Shown in pieces: positions 1-14,014 of a DNA stretch of 64,000 bases (the stretch's first letter is position 1; every line of letters starts with the position of its first letter). Origin of the DNA: Pipra filicauda. Lineage: Eukaryota > Chordata > Aves > Passeriformes > Pipridae. The position numbers and the translations under genes were made by a program. Location of the stretch: the NCBI RefSeq assembly GCF_003945595.2, contig NW_024104428.1, positions 148,106 through 212,105 on the forward strand, in the 5' to 3' direction. Below the pieces are notes generated by a model that saw only the letters and a list, made by a program, of their open reading frames with translations, searched no databases and was not told where the DNA came from.

Positions 1-3000
1 ATAAAGAAGACACAGGCATATAACAAATGCAGATTTACAGGAACATGTTAGAAGCTGAATTTCTGTCCCTGAGTTTATTTAAGGCCAAATAGTGAAAGCT
101 TTTGAGCAAAGAGAAACCTTCACTGAAGCTATAAATGCCATTTCCCACGTGGATTTCACACAAATCATGAGAGAAGTTTTGAGCCACTCAAATCATTGTC
201 ATATAATTTAAATCATTCATTTATTACACCACTTATTTAGCAAGTCAGTCTTCACACTTTGCAAATAAAGAGCTTCTATTTAGCTCAAGTGGAAATGGAT
301 GGGTAGGAATTACTTGACAAATTTAGGAGAGCCAAAACCTGTACGGTGCCCGCTAAAAAGCAGTTTTCAGGGTATGACTGGGTGATATGAGCTCTCAGCT
401 GGGGGCACAAGGAAGAGGCAGCTCCCAGAGCTCCATGTGAGTGTGGAGCCTGCAGGATGCCAGGTGGCATCGCAGGAGGCAGGATGATTTTGGCAAGTGT
501 CATCTGGTGTGTAGTACCCGTAGCAATGGTTGTACAGGTGCTAATGAGAAAGTCTGTAAATGCTTAAAGGAAACAACATTTATGAATTTTAACCAGCTAA
601 TAAATCACGCCAGAGACCCTGACTAGGTACCTGGACAACTCATAAAAACTTCTGAAATGGAAGTATGGCATATATTACACATAGGTTTCATTAAAGTACC
701 TGATACATAGATTCATACCTTTATATGTAAAAATGCATTTTTCAGTTAATGATAGAGGCTAACACTCTGGGAAGGTTTATGGGTACAATTATTATTGCTA
801 GATTGATAATTTTCAATAATATCTAGCTTGTCCACAGCAGACAGGCCCTCTGGCAGAAAAAATGAAAGGCAAAATGCTGTTAGAAGATACAATTTCACTA
901 GACAAGGTTATATAGCTCTAGTTTGCCTGGAAAAACCTGTAAAATGTGCATCTGGACTGTGCCACTGATACCTCTGCTCTATCATAACTGTTGAGATGGG
1001 AAGAGATGTTGCACTCTTAAAAAGTACAGGTGGGACGACAGAGAAAGTTCTGGTTCACCTTTTTTTTAAGGTCACAGTACATTAATTACGAGATGAGTAA
1101 TTCAGTAATTATGTAGAAAGAAATGAAAATGGATGATCCTTTCAAGGACAGGCCATGCAAGGAATGACTGAGAGCAATTTTCATCTGTAAGCTCTTTACA
1201 TGTTTACATGAAATAAATTGTTCCCTTTCCAAGGATGGGATGTTGCCATTCCAGAAATCCTCACAGCTGGCAATTTCAGTAGAGTTTAAAAATTAACTGT
1301 GTCCAGACCCCACCTTTATCTGCATAGAGATGCTTTTTTAGGGTCAGGTCTCATACACATCAGAAAGGTAGCACATGGAAATGTCTTGCAGTTGTGTATG
1401 CTATGCTTCTGTAGATATAGAAAAAGTCATGATTCAAAGCTGGTGTTCATTAAAACTTCTACAATTAGAAAATACAAATGTTTTCTTTATGTGTGTAATG
1501 TAATCTCTACACAGTGTAAATGCAGTAACAGTGAAGTGAAAGTTTCCAGCATATAATTTTCGTGTGTGAATTTTAAGTGCCTGGATACTATTCTGAATAT
1601 TTGACTATTGTTTTCAAAAATCATCTGTGAAGATAGCTTAGCAAAGTGTCTGCAAGTAAAGCTGTTTCACTACAGTGCAGTATACCTCACTTTTTTCTAG
1701 CTGAAAAGATGAAAACAGTATAGGTTTACTGTGAAAGCACTGTATAAATGCTGAGAAGCTGCCTGTATAATTCGTATTTTTGTAACTCAGCGTGTTGACA
1801 GAGAATTCTTGATCTCAGAGGATATTCTTATTTGTGAGCTGGGGGGGGGGGGGTTATTGATCCTGCAGAACACATGAGAGCAGGTTTGGCCCCATAATAA
1901 CCACTGCTCCACTGACTTCCCAAAGAGAAGTGGCCTGCATCCAAGCTGTTTGGAATGGCTGCACCCATGCAGGTGGTTGTAAGGACTCAGCCATGGGAGC
2001 AGAGGGAGTCAGCAGGAGAACAGGACACTCAGCCTAATACAGCTGCAGCTGGAGCTGGTAACATAAACATCTGGACTGTGTTGTACCATTGCTGCCTTGA
2101 TGTGATCTGAACTCACAAAAAAGAAGGACCACTGCTGCCTGTGGCCACTGAGGTGGAGCAAGGAGATGTCCAAATTATCTTTAAGCGTGGCAGCTCAGGC
2201 ACTCTGCTGTGACATTACCATGCAGAGGATCCAGAGTCTCAGCAGGATGATTTAATCTGCAAGGGCTCTGTGCTCCTGTCACTGTCAAACAGGCACGCCC
2301 CAACTATTTCTCCAGAACTTAGCCTCTTTTGTATTAATGGGTTTCACTGCCTGAGGTATTTTAATTGTGTTCTGTTGCCAAAGGCCTTATAATACCTCGA
2401 TGATGTTTTATGTAGGAACAGAAGTTTCTGGTTGCTTGAAGCCTGAGATGACACCCTGAGTAATTGCACAGCTTAGGAAGATGATATTTGAGCATATGCC
2501 TGCCAATATCACATTTGCATTTGATAACCTCATAATTTCTATGAATAACCTAAGAACACAACAGAAATGCCCCAGTGGCTCTGATGCATTTATTTTTAAA
2601 GGCAATTAGCATATAGGCTTCCTGACACTCCCAGCTATCCAGCCAACACTTAATACAAATTAATTAGATGCTGATAAGGAATAAAAATAACTTGATGTGT
2701 GGCTGGTCTCCCCTGAATTGTCCTTCAGCAGTACCATTCTGCTAAGTGAGATTCCCATATCCACTGAAGCATGATCAGTTTGTGGCAGGGTAGTATTTGG
2801 TGAGGTGACAGTTTCAAATCATATCTTCTGCATTATTTTAATGCAGACAGCACACCAGCCTAGCTCACAGGATTGTCCCACAAACAGTTGTGCCAGCACA
2901 GCTTGGATGACAGGGACAAGGTCTGTGCCTAACATCTAATGCCACCTAACTTTCTGCACTGAAAAATTATGGCTATATTAGCACAGTTCTTAAGGAAGAA

Positions 3001-6000
3001 ATACATTCAAAAGAAAGATTTAGAGGAGAATATGTTTCCCTGTGGGATTTTTTCCGGTTTTGGGAGAATGCTTGTTTTTCAGCATTGCCATCTTAAAAGT
3101 CTGAAATGGAAGATAAACCACGAATAAAATTATGCAGAAAATATTACTTACAGATCTTACAGATGAATGAAGATTCTTTAGTTCTCCCTTTCAGCCTTAC
3201 TAGCACTGTTGAGTAAAACGTACTTTCCCCTCACATATGACATGGGCACAGTTATGCAGCTGAGCAGCATTCCTATTTAGATCAAGACTTCATCCAGTCC
3301 TGATAAAACTACTGTTAATTCATGCAATACAGATATTGATCTCATTGAAACCCATCTCATATGCTCATTATATTTATATTATATGTACAAAGTCAGCCAC
3401 AAAAGCCAAAGGAATGCTGTATGGCAAGCTGAAATTTTATTATTTACAGAGGTTCTGCCACTATGTAATCTCAGTTTTCACCTCTCAAAAGGTTTTTGAA
3501 GGTATTTACGTGGGGGCACATACACATAAAAGGTGCTCAGATAGAAGAAACCTGGAAGTCTGGCTCAAGTCAGAAGTTTATCAGTTTAAACCCCCTCAAG
3601 ATTTGATTCAGGCTTTGTGTTGTTCCACGTTTCCCACTGAAGTCAGTGTTCAGAGTCTGTCAGAGTTTGCAATGTTACCATGTGCCGCTTTAAAGATAGT
3701 CTGGTTGCCAGAAACAGTGAAGTATGTCTGCATGAAAGAAATAAACAGCAGGAGCAGAGGAACCCTTAACCCACGAAAGTTCGTAATTTTCACGAAAATG
3801 TACTTTGTAATTAAAAGCAAATGGAAATATATGATGAAAACTACGTGTTAACAGGACTGGCTCTTTTGAAATCAAATATTTTCCTGTTTTTTGAGGTTTT
3901 CCCCCCCCCCTGCTATTTACCAGCAACTTTAAATCAAAATTACTTAATTTAAAAATTATGTAGATGACTACGTGAATTAATCAATGTGAAAATAGGTGAC
4001 ATAGCTGAGGTAAAAATGCATTATTTGCTTAGTGAAGAGCATGTGACCAAAAAATGGAACAAACAGCGTTATAAAAACTGACATGATACTGTCAATTGAC
4101 ATCTGTAGAGTCTATTATTCTGCATTCAGCTAAATGCTACTTCATTTTTCTATTTCTTCCAACATTCAAACACCATATTACACTATTGTGCATTTCTCTT
4201 TTTCTGGCACAAAAAAATAACAACCACCATTAAAATACACACACAAATGAATCAAAGTTCCCATGCAGATTTACTTCATTGATACATTTTAAAGAATTCT
4301 CCTTAGCCTTGCACTTTAAATAAATCAGCCTTGCACTTTAAATAAATCTGCTGTTTCACTCTGCTTAGAGGTTGGGATGACTTTCCACATTACAAAACTT
4401 CTTACCTCTTTTTGAACTATTTCACCAGCATTAATCCTTCCTCTGTGGTTTTTAAATATTTCAGGATCTCATTAGCAGATTAAAAATGCGGCTGATTTTT
4501 AAGCAGCTGTGAAAACCGTGACATACAATCTCCTTCATCTTTTCTAATTTGATATGGAAGTTGCTCTTTGTGAAAAAAACACTGTGAAACCAGTGAATTT
4601 TCCTGTACTGGATCCAACAGCCATCTCGGTAAGGAGGGATTACTCATAAAAATCCAAGGCAGTAAAAATCACGTGACAAATAATTTTTTCGCATTATTTC
4701 AGCCTACCAAATTATTTTTACAACTAAACTTAGGAACAGAAGAACTGGCACTTCCAAAAAATTAGAAATGGGAAAACTTTACCAAAGCTTCTGTAGATGT
4801 ATTCAGTTGGACTAAAAACCATTTACTATCAGTGCCAATCAAAGCCCATCATGTTTTTCTCATCTGGTGCATTACATTCAAATGAAAACTGGGGGTGTAA
4901 TTAAGTGCAAAGCAACAGAAGACTTTCAAGCTTTGTCACCCATGAAGTGATCACCAAATGGTCTGCTGGTAACAAAATCTTTGCTCTTTCAGAACAGGGC
5001 TGGAGAGGGACTGTCCAAAACTGACCTATCTCTGCCCATCTCTTCTGAAACAAAGTCAACCTCTAAATAGTTATTCTAGTCCTTTAAAAAAAAAAAAAAC
5101 AGATTTATTTTTCTAAAGGAAAGCAGGGGAACAAAAGGTGATAAATAATATTTAAAAAATATACTAAGTAGTAAAAAAACCCAAACTAATTCTTCTTGAT
5201 CTGAAATGGCCATAATCTGGTGCTGCTGTCAAAAAACTTCAGGGTTTATAAATGCAAGTATACTAACTGACCAGAATTTAATTGTTAAGGTCTGTCTATA
5301 GCAAGGAAGTGTACAATATTAAAAAGGCATTTGTATCAGACCTATATATCCTCATGCCACATGTTTTACTGCATTATAGAACCAGAGAAGGGGAGGGGAA
5401 ATGTTCATTTGAAAAGAAATAGTTAATGCTGGATGATATATGGAACAGACTATAAATACTACTAGTCAGATACCATTAAAATATGTAATTAGGAACAGCT
5501 TTCATAACACATTGAGAAGCTTAAATTTACAGAATTGTCCTAATTAAAAAATATTTTTCCATATGTGACCAATCCGTTGAATTTCAGTAGCCAATAAATC
5601 ACTTCTTACCTTGCCAAATTATCAAAAGAGAAAAGAGGACTGTATCCTGTCTCCTGTTTTGATTCATTACTGGTTTATTTAACATTTCTTGTCAGAGTAA
5701 ATGGCCTTCAGTAATACACATAACAGTTAAACAAATTGCAATTAAAATCCGATGATTTTGCCATAGGTCCTTAGCTTTGAGTTGTGTCCTTGGCCGAAAA
5801 GTTCTTCTGCGTAACTTGGAAAGCAATGGAGTGGTCTTATTAGCCCCACTAAAACTTGAAAATAATTTCCTCCTGTTAACAAGGAATTTCTTTATATTTA
5901 AATAGATACAATTAACATAATATTCACTGAAAAGTCTGTTTTAGAGAAGGCCAAGTCTAGTGCTATTTGAAATCTGTGCACATAATGAAGTGCAAACCCA

Positions 6001-7566
6001 GATAAATCAGCATTCCAAAAGGTGTATAAATTCATTTTAAAAAAATGCTGTGTTCTTTTATATGTCTTATAAAACAAGCCTATTTAAAATTATATTTAAA
6101 GCAGGACAATTACATTAAGCACTAAATTTACCACAACTTAATAAAATTCTCAAAACGTAATTTAGGTTTAATGTCTTAACCAGTTCATGTTTGTGCTGAA
6201 GTTTTAAAGCAGGCCAAATCACAAGATCAATGGGAAAAATCATTAAGTAGACTGCAAGTTTACTTAAGTTTTTCAGGTTTTGGCAGCAGCAGTTTCACTT
6301 TCAGGTGTAAAGAATATTCATTCAAAGAAATTATTTCAAAACCGATCACGCAATGTTATAAACTAATGGGTAAATAGATTCAGCAGAACTACTTTTCTTT
6401 TCTACTCTAAAAAACTGTTGTAAAATCTTGTCAATTCAAAAAATGGGCAAATATGGTAACCACAGTATGTGTGTTTACTAATCACGTGTAATGTTTCCTC
6501 TGGTGTTGATGCATCACAAACAAGTTGCAATTCAAGAACACTTTTTAAAGTTTGGCATAATTGGTGTTATTTTTTCAATATTTCTTCTATATTTTAATTG
6601 AATCCTCTTTTGTAGGAAGATGTAACTGGCTGGAAACTAAGTAAAGCTAATACTCTTTCAGTGTTAAATACTCTTATTGGTGATTCTCAATGGTGATTCA
6701 CTGTTGTCTAATAAAATAAGAGACCAAAGGCATCTACTGTATTTCATAATTTCTGAAATAAATGTTCATAATATTTCCCATAGAATATCTTCATTGGGAG
6801 ATTCAAGCTTTGTAGTCACTTGCAATCAACATTTTTAATGGCTGCCAAAAAGAGGAAGTTCATTCCCCTTTAGAGAGCTAATTAAACCAGTGCAAATGCA
6901 AGGCAAGTTTAGAACTATTATTTGATTTTAGTCCTCCTGATGGATTAGAATCATAAATAAAATCATCAATCAAGTTTAATAGTTGCAGCTTTTATTGCAA
7001 TGAAAGCATTGTAGCTTGAGTCACAACTGAGATATTGCACTGGGAAGGACTCATATTTACAATTTATCTGAACCAAATCTCAACATTTAAGAAGCTGAAA
7101 GGGTCATACTAAAGATGGACAGAAGGGAATTTTGGTTTGGGAGCTACAGGGACAACATAAGGAATGTCTGGGGATGCCAAAGATGCTCAGCTTTTGATCT
7201 GATCTTAATTTTAATGAGAATCAAAATCATCTGCTTACTTTTTGAAGCAGGATCCACCCATGAAATCTCCAATGGATGAAACTACTGTCAAGATATAAAA
7301 ATGTATATTCACAACATCAGCAATTTTAATACGTATCAGAGGAAAACATTTTGGTGGGAACTTTGTGAGGATAATCCCGGCAGGTGCAGAGCTGCTTTCA
7401 ACCAAGGCCACTGCCAGTCCTCTTTGAGTCAAAGTCTGCATCGGTGACATTTCCACGCCGCAAACAATTTTAAAAATAAATCCAGCTACGTAATAAAACA
7501 TCTCTTCATGCCCCCTCCCCACCACACCAGATCTGCTCCCCTCCCCTCATGGTTCCCATGGCAATG
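1..7566. other. Intergenic, no gene recognised
   Basis: AT-rich intergenic sequence with stops in every frame at normal density. The longest open frame (3336-3851, +) has no recognisable domain, is low in codon structure, and is treated as chance. Small items inside are a run of 13 G at 1841-1853, a run of 10 C at 3901-3910, and a perfect 2 x 22-nt tandem duplication at 4305-4348. In other vertebrates the gene on this side of CHMP2B is VGLL3; I see no part of it here. Confidence 0.7.
4305..4348. repeat. Perfect 22-nt tandem duplication
   Basis: Two head-to-tail identical 22-nt units, 4305-4326 and 4327-4348, each containing TTGCACTTTAAATAAATC. No neighbouring third copy is seen. Replication slippage is the likely origin, and the perfect identity suggests a recent event. 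Confidence 0.9.
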
Positions 7567-8122
7567 AATCATAGAATCATAGAATCATAGAATCAGCTGG
7601 GTTGGAAGGGAGCTCTGAGATCATCAAGTCCAACCCTTGATCCAACCCCGCCGTGGTTACCAGACCATAGCACTGATGCCACATCCAGTTTCATCTTAAA
7701 AACCTCCAGGGACAGAGAATCCACCACTTCCCTGGGCAGCCCATTACAATGGCTGATTACCCTCTCTGGAAAGAAATTCTTCCTAATATCCAACCTAAAC
7801 CTCCCCTGGCACAGCTTAAGACCATGCCCTCTTTTCTTACTGATGGTTGCCTGGGAGAAGAGACCAACCCCCACCTGGCTACAGCCTCCTGTCAGGGAGT
7901 TGTAGGGAGTGAGGAGGTCTCCCCTGAGCCTCCTCTTCTCCAGGCTGAACAGCCCCAGCTCCCTCAGCCTCTCCTCATAGGACTTGCGCTCCAGTCCCTT
8001 CCCCAGCCTTGTTGCTCTCCTCTGGACCTGCTCCAGGACCTCAATGTCCTTCCTGAACTGAGGGGCCCAGAACTGGACACAGCACTTGAGGTGTGGCCTC
8101 ACCAGTGCTGAGTACAGGGGAA
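7567..8122 (-). mobile_element. CR1 LINE, 5'-truncated, 3' end with octamer repeats
   Basis: The element reads on the minus strand. Its 3' terminus is at 7567-7594, about three and a half copies of an 8-mer that on the minus strand is a permutation of ATTCTATG, the diagnostic CR1 tail. Upstream on the minus strand lies a long open stretch (from about 8120 down to 7593) with the typical C-terminal part of the CR1 ORF2 reverse transcriptase, including blocks such as [16 protein letters not shown] and [16 protein letters not shown]. The open frame over roughly 170 codons indicates a fairly young copy. The 5' boundary near 8122 is where CR1 similarity stops; the sequence beyond is unrelated. The element lacks the endonuclease and most of the RT, so it is dead on arrival, as is usual for CR1. 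Confidence 0.95.
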
Positions 8123-10820
8123 AACCACCTTCACCTGCCGTTTCGTAGCACACCCCCCCTTGTGCCACCCCCGCCCTGGCACACCCCAAACACACCGAGT
8201 GTGGGAACTCTGGCAGTTCTGCTCACGCTGCTAAAATTAACAGCCTGGGGGCCGGGGGGATGTAAACTCAAACCTCCTCTCTCAGATGTTTGTCACCCAC
8301 AGCCCTCCCGCTGCTTGAACAAACAAACAAATGCAAGAAATGCCAAACGTTTGTGTGTCACGAAGTTACTTCTTCGCGTAACCATGGCAAAGTGTGGGCA
8401 GCTCAGCAAAACTGTGATCGTTCTGAATGGTTTAAAATATTCCTGTTGTCATCAGAGAGTCCAACGGATGGCCAAATAGGGTTTAGAGCAACTGTGTGAT
8501 TCAGGATTAGAGACCAAACTGGGGTTGGTATTTCTGTTTGCGTTGGACCTTGTCAATCTAATGAGAAAATTCAAAATTAGATTTAATTTTTAGACATGAC
8601 TCCTTTCCCTTTATCCCCCCCTCACAAAGTTCTAGGCACCCAGGAACATCAAATCAAAGCAAAAGGGACACCATGCAGGTCCATTTGCCCCCTTTTTAAA
8701 TGTGGGTCAGTAGCAAGGCATCACTGGCAGCCTGTGGGCTCCTTGGGCATTTCTACATAACTGAGGCAATGATATGACACATTTGGGAAAATGTTCCTAT
8801 GAAGATTTTGCTGGTTAGCACCTATTAGTGCTAGTAAGTGTACTGGTAAACTAACAATGCAATACAAGTGAAAGTTTTAATAGGAGCTTGAAAATACCTT
8901 AGTAGCTCATCTCAGCCATGATTTATCTATACTATTACTATTTTAATAAGTATCTCCACACCAGCTGATAACTTTCACATGTTTTTTCCCCCTTTCAACC
9001 TGACCAAGGTTATTGCAAACTGCTTTATTTTTTTTTTCTTTTTTTAAATCCGTTTAACCTAAAATTAATCCTGTTACAGCTGCAAAGCCACATCAGCAAA
9101 GCAGATAGCTATGCAACTCTGCAGCCCAGGAGACAGAACTTACATTGATGGACCTGAGGGTTCTTTGGGGTTTTTTTGACAGGAAGATGAGTAAAGCAGA
9201 GACACAGGTGCCTGCTGCCACTTGAGAAAGTTGTGGTCTTTCTCCCAACTCTATTGAGTCACACTGAATTGAGGATTTGGACATTTGGTTGTGTGGGCCC
9301 TGTTCAACAGCATTCTGAGAAGCAAAAGTGGCTGAATGGCATCCATATGGTTGACAGGTTGCTATGCTGAGTAACCAGGTAAACATTTTGGCAGCAGAGA
9401 AGGGCGAGAAATATATTTTGAATATAATTCTTTTCCCTTAGAGGAGTAGGTAGATATCAACAATACCATATATTCATCTGGTGGAGAATAACTACCAATA
9501 AATCCCATTGCTTTCAATATGTGCAATACCTGAATAGTTTGAAGCAGTTGTCAGACCTACAGCCAGAAGCTGAAAATAATGATGTGACTTTACAGTGTGC
9601 TGAGTTGTTACTATTAAATCGTTAGCTTGGATTTTGTGAATGATGTCACCGGACTGAAGAAACTGAATACCAACAGGTTCCTAAAATTTTTCCCCTTTTA
9701 TGTCTGTCTAGAGATTGTTTCTGTATTATATAGTGAAGTTCTTGTGTGCACAGCACATTTATGTAACTCAATATCTGCCTTAAATTTCTTCGTTCATCAA
9801 AAATCTTAGACAGTCTAAGATCATACCTGCCCTGCCTTCTCAGTCATAACACACACATCCCATCTGGAAATGTTGTCAGTCTTTAGTTTCTTTCCCTCTG
9901 TCATTCCCTCACATCTTTTCCTCTCAATTATCTCTGGGCAAACTGGATGTATACAAACTGCTTCCAAAAAAAAGTAACATCGGCCAACCTCCTCCCTATC
10001 TCTTTTCTCCCTCCACTACAAAATCCCTGTATCTTAATCATGATTTATGAAAAAAGGGGTGGAATTCTCCAGGTGATGTCTGTGATATGGAAATAGTAAT
10101 AGCACCTATGGGAACAGTATTATCTTTATTATTCTATCAGCTCTGGGCTAGAGCGTGATGAACACTAACAATCACTCAAAAAAAGATGAGAGAGAAATAA
10201 ATCCAGGAGAAGTTATAGAAGAAGTAAAAGTGATATATTCATTCTTCCATCTTATTTGCTTCATGGAAAGCTATCCTTCCATTTATTACTCCTTCATTAT
10301 AATAGAACAGGAATCTGCAAATTGGGATTTTTGACACAGTGAATTATACTTCCCTCTTCTCCATATAAGACTTTGCATTAAGGACTTCTCGTTTCTCTTG
10401 TAATAGCCTTCCAACTCACAGTATTTCTTAAAAGGTCTGACTTTCATCATGGATATTTTTGATATACGGTTTTACACACATGAGTAACAGCAGAGATTGT
10501 CTTGCTCTACTCAGCAACTATTTTGAAGGACATTTTAGAATAACAAGTTTACCTATTACTCATTGCTTTTGCAGTCAAATACTTAAATCTGGTGACCAAG
10601 TTTCAGAGATCTGACCCAAAAACTATTATCTAGCTTATTAGTACCTTCAAGAGTACGCTGCATAAGTCCAAGAGATGCCCCAAAGAGAAGCAAGCTTTTG
10701 TTATCAACATGTTTGTCACTGTGCAAGAAGTCAAGGGAACTGCATAATTGACAATGATTCAGTGTCAATTTGTGCAGGATTTGCTTTTAGTTCAAAGCAT
10801 AACTAGAGCATAAAAATGCA
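8123..10820. other. Intergenic, nothing recognised
   Basis: Between two CR1 copies. Positions 8123-8500 are somewhat GC-richer with C-runs (8150-8160). The remainder is ordinary AT-rich sequence with T-runs near 9027-9047. No exon or RNA gene was recognised. Confidence 0.6.
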
Positions 10821-10824
10821 GGTA

Positions 10825-11272
10825 CAGAAGGTTGAGTTCGGAAGGGACCTCTGGAGTTCATCTGGTCCAAGCCTCCTGCCCAAGCAGGGCCACCCAGTTG
10901 CCCAGGATCCAGACAGCTTTTTAATGCCACCAAGAATGGATACTCCACAACCTCTCTGGGAAAACTGAGACACTGCTTAGCCACCATCACAGTGAACAAA
11001 TGTCTTCATGTTGTTCAGAAGGGATCTCCTGTGCAGTTTGTGCCCGTTGCATCCTGTCCTGTCACTGGGCACTACTGAAAAGAGCTTGGCTCCACCTCCT
11101 TTACATCCCCTCAGTTCATGAAACATGGACGAGGTGCTGCCCACACCTTCTCTTTTCCAGGCTGAACAGTCCCAGCTGTCTCAGCCTTTCCTCATAGGAG
11201 AGGTGCTCCAGTCTTTTAATCCTTTTAGTGGCCTTTTACCAGACTCTCTCTGATAGCTTTTGTACTGGGAAC
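10825..11272 (-). mobile_element. CR1 LINE fragment, older and degraded
   Basis: Minus-strand CR1 3' portion. The plus strand shows the antisense of the usual terminal blocks: GGAAGGGACCTCTGGA near 10840, the acid-rich block near 10870-10950, TCACTGGGCACTACTGAAAAGA near 11060 (antisense of the TTTTCAGTGGTGCCCAGTGA block), and TCTTTTCCAGGCTGAACAG near 11150. Frame is broken by indels and the terminal octamers have been lost or are unrecognisable. It belongs to a different, older CR1 subfamily than the copy at 7.6-8.1 kb, judging by the TTCAGTGGTGCC-type block, which the other copy lacks. Confidence 0.9.
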
Positions 11273-14000
11273 AAGTACAAGAACATGAAATCAGATGCAA
11301 AAAGTAGGTTTGATTAAAGGAAAAAAAAAGGGGGGGGAGGCAATTTCTAATGCTAATTTTGGACTAACTGCTTTAGAAGAATTAAATTTTTAAATCAGCC
11401 TCTGGATAACAGATGAAATCAAAAGAATGACCCAGTTACTGTCATTATGATATTTGCTTCCCTTTTACTCTTTATGCTTTCCTTTTTCTTTGATTAAGTT
11501 CTAGGTTCAGTGGAACATCATAACTCCAATTTTTTATTTAGAGCTATAGGCATCTTTCAGGTATCTCCCATTTTAAGGGAGAACACCCTGCCTTATCTTC
11601 ACGCTTGTCTAAGCAAAATCCATGATGGTGACAGTCTTTGTTTTCTAGGCCCTGCCGAGAGCAGCTCAGAGTAAGTTGGGAAGGCAAGAGACTCCAGTTT
11701 CTTAAGCTTTGGCAAAGCAATCCTACCTCCTAACAGGATTTGAACACAGCCTGTCCTTTCAGACAACAAGGTTATCCAAAGTCAAATGAAAAGAAACATT
11801 TTACTGTAAGAGATGCCCAATAAAAATATTCCTTCAGTAGTAATGGATAAGCCTTAGAAGCAGTGAAAGAGTGGTTTAGCCACATATTCATGATTATTAA
11901 GAACAATTATTTAGCTTCTTGATACATATGTCATGTTCTTATTCTTTTAGTCTTCATTCTCTCTCTCTCTCCTCATACAGCTTATTAAAGACAAAATGAG
12001 TTACTTCTTAACATTCACAAGCCAAAACTCAAAACTAGTAGAACACATAAGCACACATCTAGATCTCTGTGTACATGCAACTTTGCACATGCACAGTTTT
12101 AAACAAAGACCCAAATCAGTCTGTTGTTTTCAGACATGAGATATGGAAGAAGAGCCTTAATAAATTACTTGATGCAGCATCTCATTGTTCCTAAATGTCC
12201 AAGTCTTACACGGAGGTTATTTCACCTCCTTGCATGTTCCCTCCCACTCAGATTTCCAGTGATTTGTGCTGGGTATTCTGCTCATTCGTTAAATCAAAGC
12301 ATCTGACTCTTAGAAGACAGGGATCTCTTATTTTTCTGAAGTGCTGGGGCAGAACATGTGTAACTCATCTGCAGTAGTAGAAAAGAATATTTGAAATTCT
12401 CTTTTTATTTGTCTTTTAGACAGCACACGTAAACTTTTTCTCATTTTCTGTGCAAGACTTAAATGTGCAACAGTAAAAATGTTTTTGGAGTTAAGTCACT
12501 ATCGAAGAAAGAGCAGATATTAATTCCAAATACTTTAAGATCATCAGACAGCCACAAATAGACTCTAGAAGTTATACACGAACATCCATGACCACAATAA
12601 ATTCCCTAGGAAAGTTTTGAAACAGCATTAAGCGCCGTGGGAACAAGAGAGTACAGGTGATTGTGACAGAGGTTACAAGAAACAGAAGGAGCTGCATGTG
12701 GCAGTTGTTAACAGCAATCAATGTCCACATGTACAGAAATATTTGTCTTCAATGGAGCAGTTAAGAGTGGATACTTATCAGCAGGGCACAAGCAAAGAAG
12801 TCTGCTTGCTAAGCTGAATTTATCAACCTCATCTACAACAAATCCACGGAACAGAAACAATCCTGGTCTCGGCAGGAGATGTCCTGTACCTTTAGGTGCC
12901 TGATCTCAGTAGGCTCAGATGTAGTTAAAATAAAACAAATCAAAAGCATCGTGGGCAAGTCTAGTAGATATTGGCTCGGGGACCTTCATGAGAAAACATA
13001 TAAATTTCCCACAAGTATAAAACCATCAAATTCAAAATATCACATTATCAATGACTCAGCAGGATTTCTTCAGTGGCCTACCTGAGTGTTAACACTTCAA
13101 TTATTAGGATTCTTTTTTTTTCCTTTTTAAATGAAAAACTTTTGAAGGAATATAAAGCACTATTTAAAAAAAAAGCCAACCTGCCCCTGAAGAGATACGT
13201 TCTTCTAGTGTGGAAGTTTCCACGATGGATCAGTTTGGAGTTGTTTTTATCATGAGAATCATCTAGTAATGCTCCAAGGTGGATACCAAGTGCCTAAACA
13301 CAAGGAACACCTGTATAATAGGCAACATTTTTTTACCCCCTGAAGTCTCCCTTCACAGAATTAGTCAGTGGAAGTACACATTCATTTCTATGGAGGCTGA
13401 AGACCTGGATCTCCTTATAGGACAAGGAAAATTAACTGAAAACATCCTTATATAAGGCAAATCAGGACTACTTATTCTTTGTTGTCAGTGAAGGGCATCT
13501 TGTAAGGCAATTCTGCTGCTGCTCTACTGATAACATTTTGCTGGAAGACTTATTAAATCAAAATTGAACCTGAAGTGTCTCTACAATCTCTAAGACTACG
13601 GAGACTGTTCCATTTCCACAAGTGCTCCAAGAGTCTTCTGGAAAAGCAAGCTAAAGCTTTAAATCATCAATGTTAGTCTGAATTAATTTGTTAACCCATT
13701 TATTTAAATTAGGCTGCTTTTACACCCACAGTTAAATACTGAGCAACGGGGAAATGTTTCCCTTCTATGCTGCCCACAACGTGTTTGCAGGAAAATTCAG
13801 ACAAGCCTGAAGCATAAGTTTTTTTACAGCATTCCTGTCCTCATCCCTACTCCATACTGTCCTTCCTTCTTGAAGCAAAATAAGCTATTAGTTCAGAGCA
13901 ATTTATTCTTTTGCTACAGGAGCCTCACTGAGCTGGTCCCACATGAGAATGTGAAGATAACAGGAAAAAGAACAATAAAATTTAATCTCCTTATTATAGT

Positions 14001-14014
14001 CCACTAGGGGGAAA
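14001..14014 (+). promoter_or_regulatory. Weak candidate CTCF-like core
   Basis: CCACTAGGGGGAAA matches 12 of 14 positions of the CTCF core CCASYAGRKGGCRS. This is a motif match only; isolated matches of this quality are common by chance. Confidence 0.15.

Noticed and set aside
3336..3851. 171-codon plus-strand open frame
   Set aside because: No recognisable domain, no promoter or splice context, and composition like the surrounding intergenic DNA.
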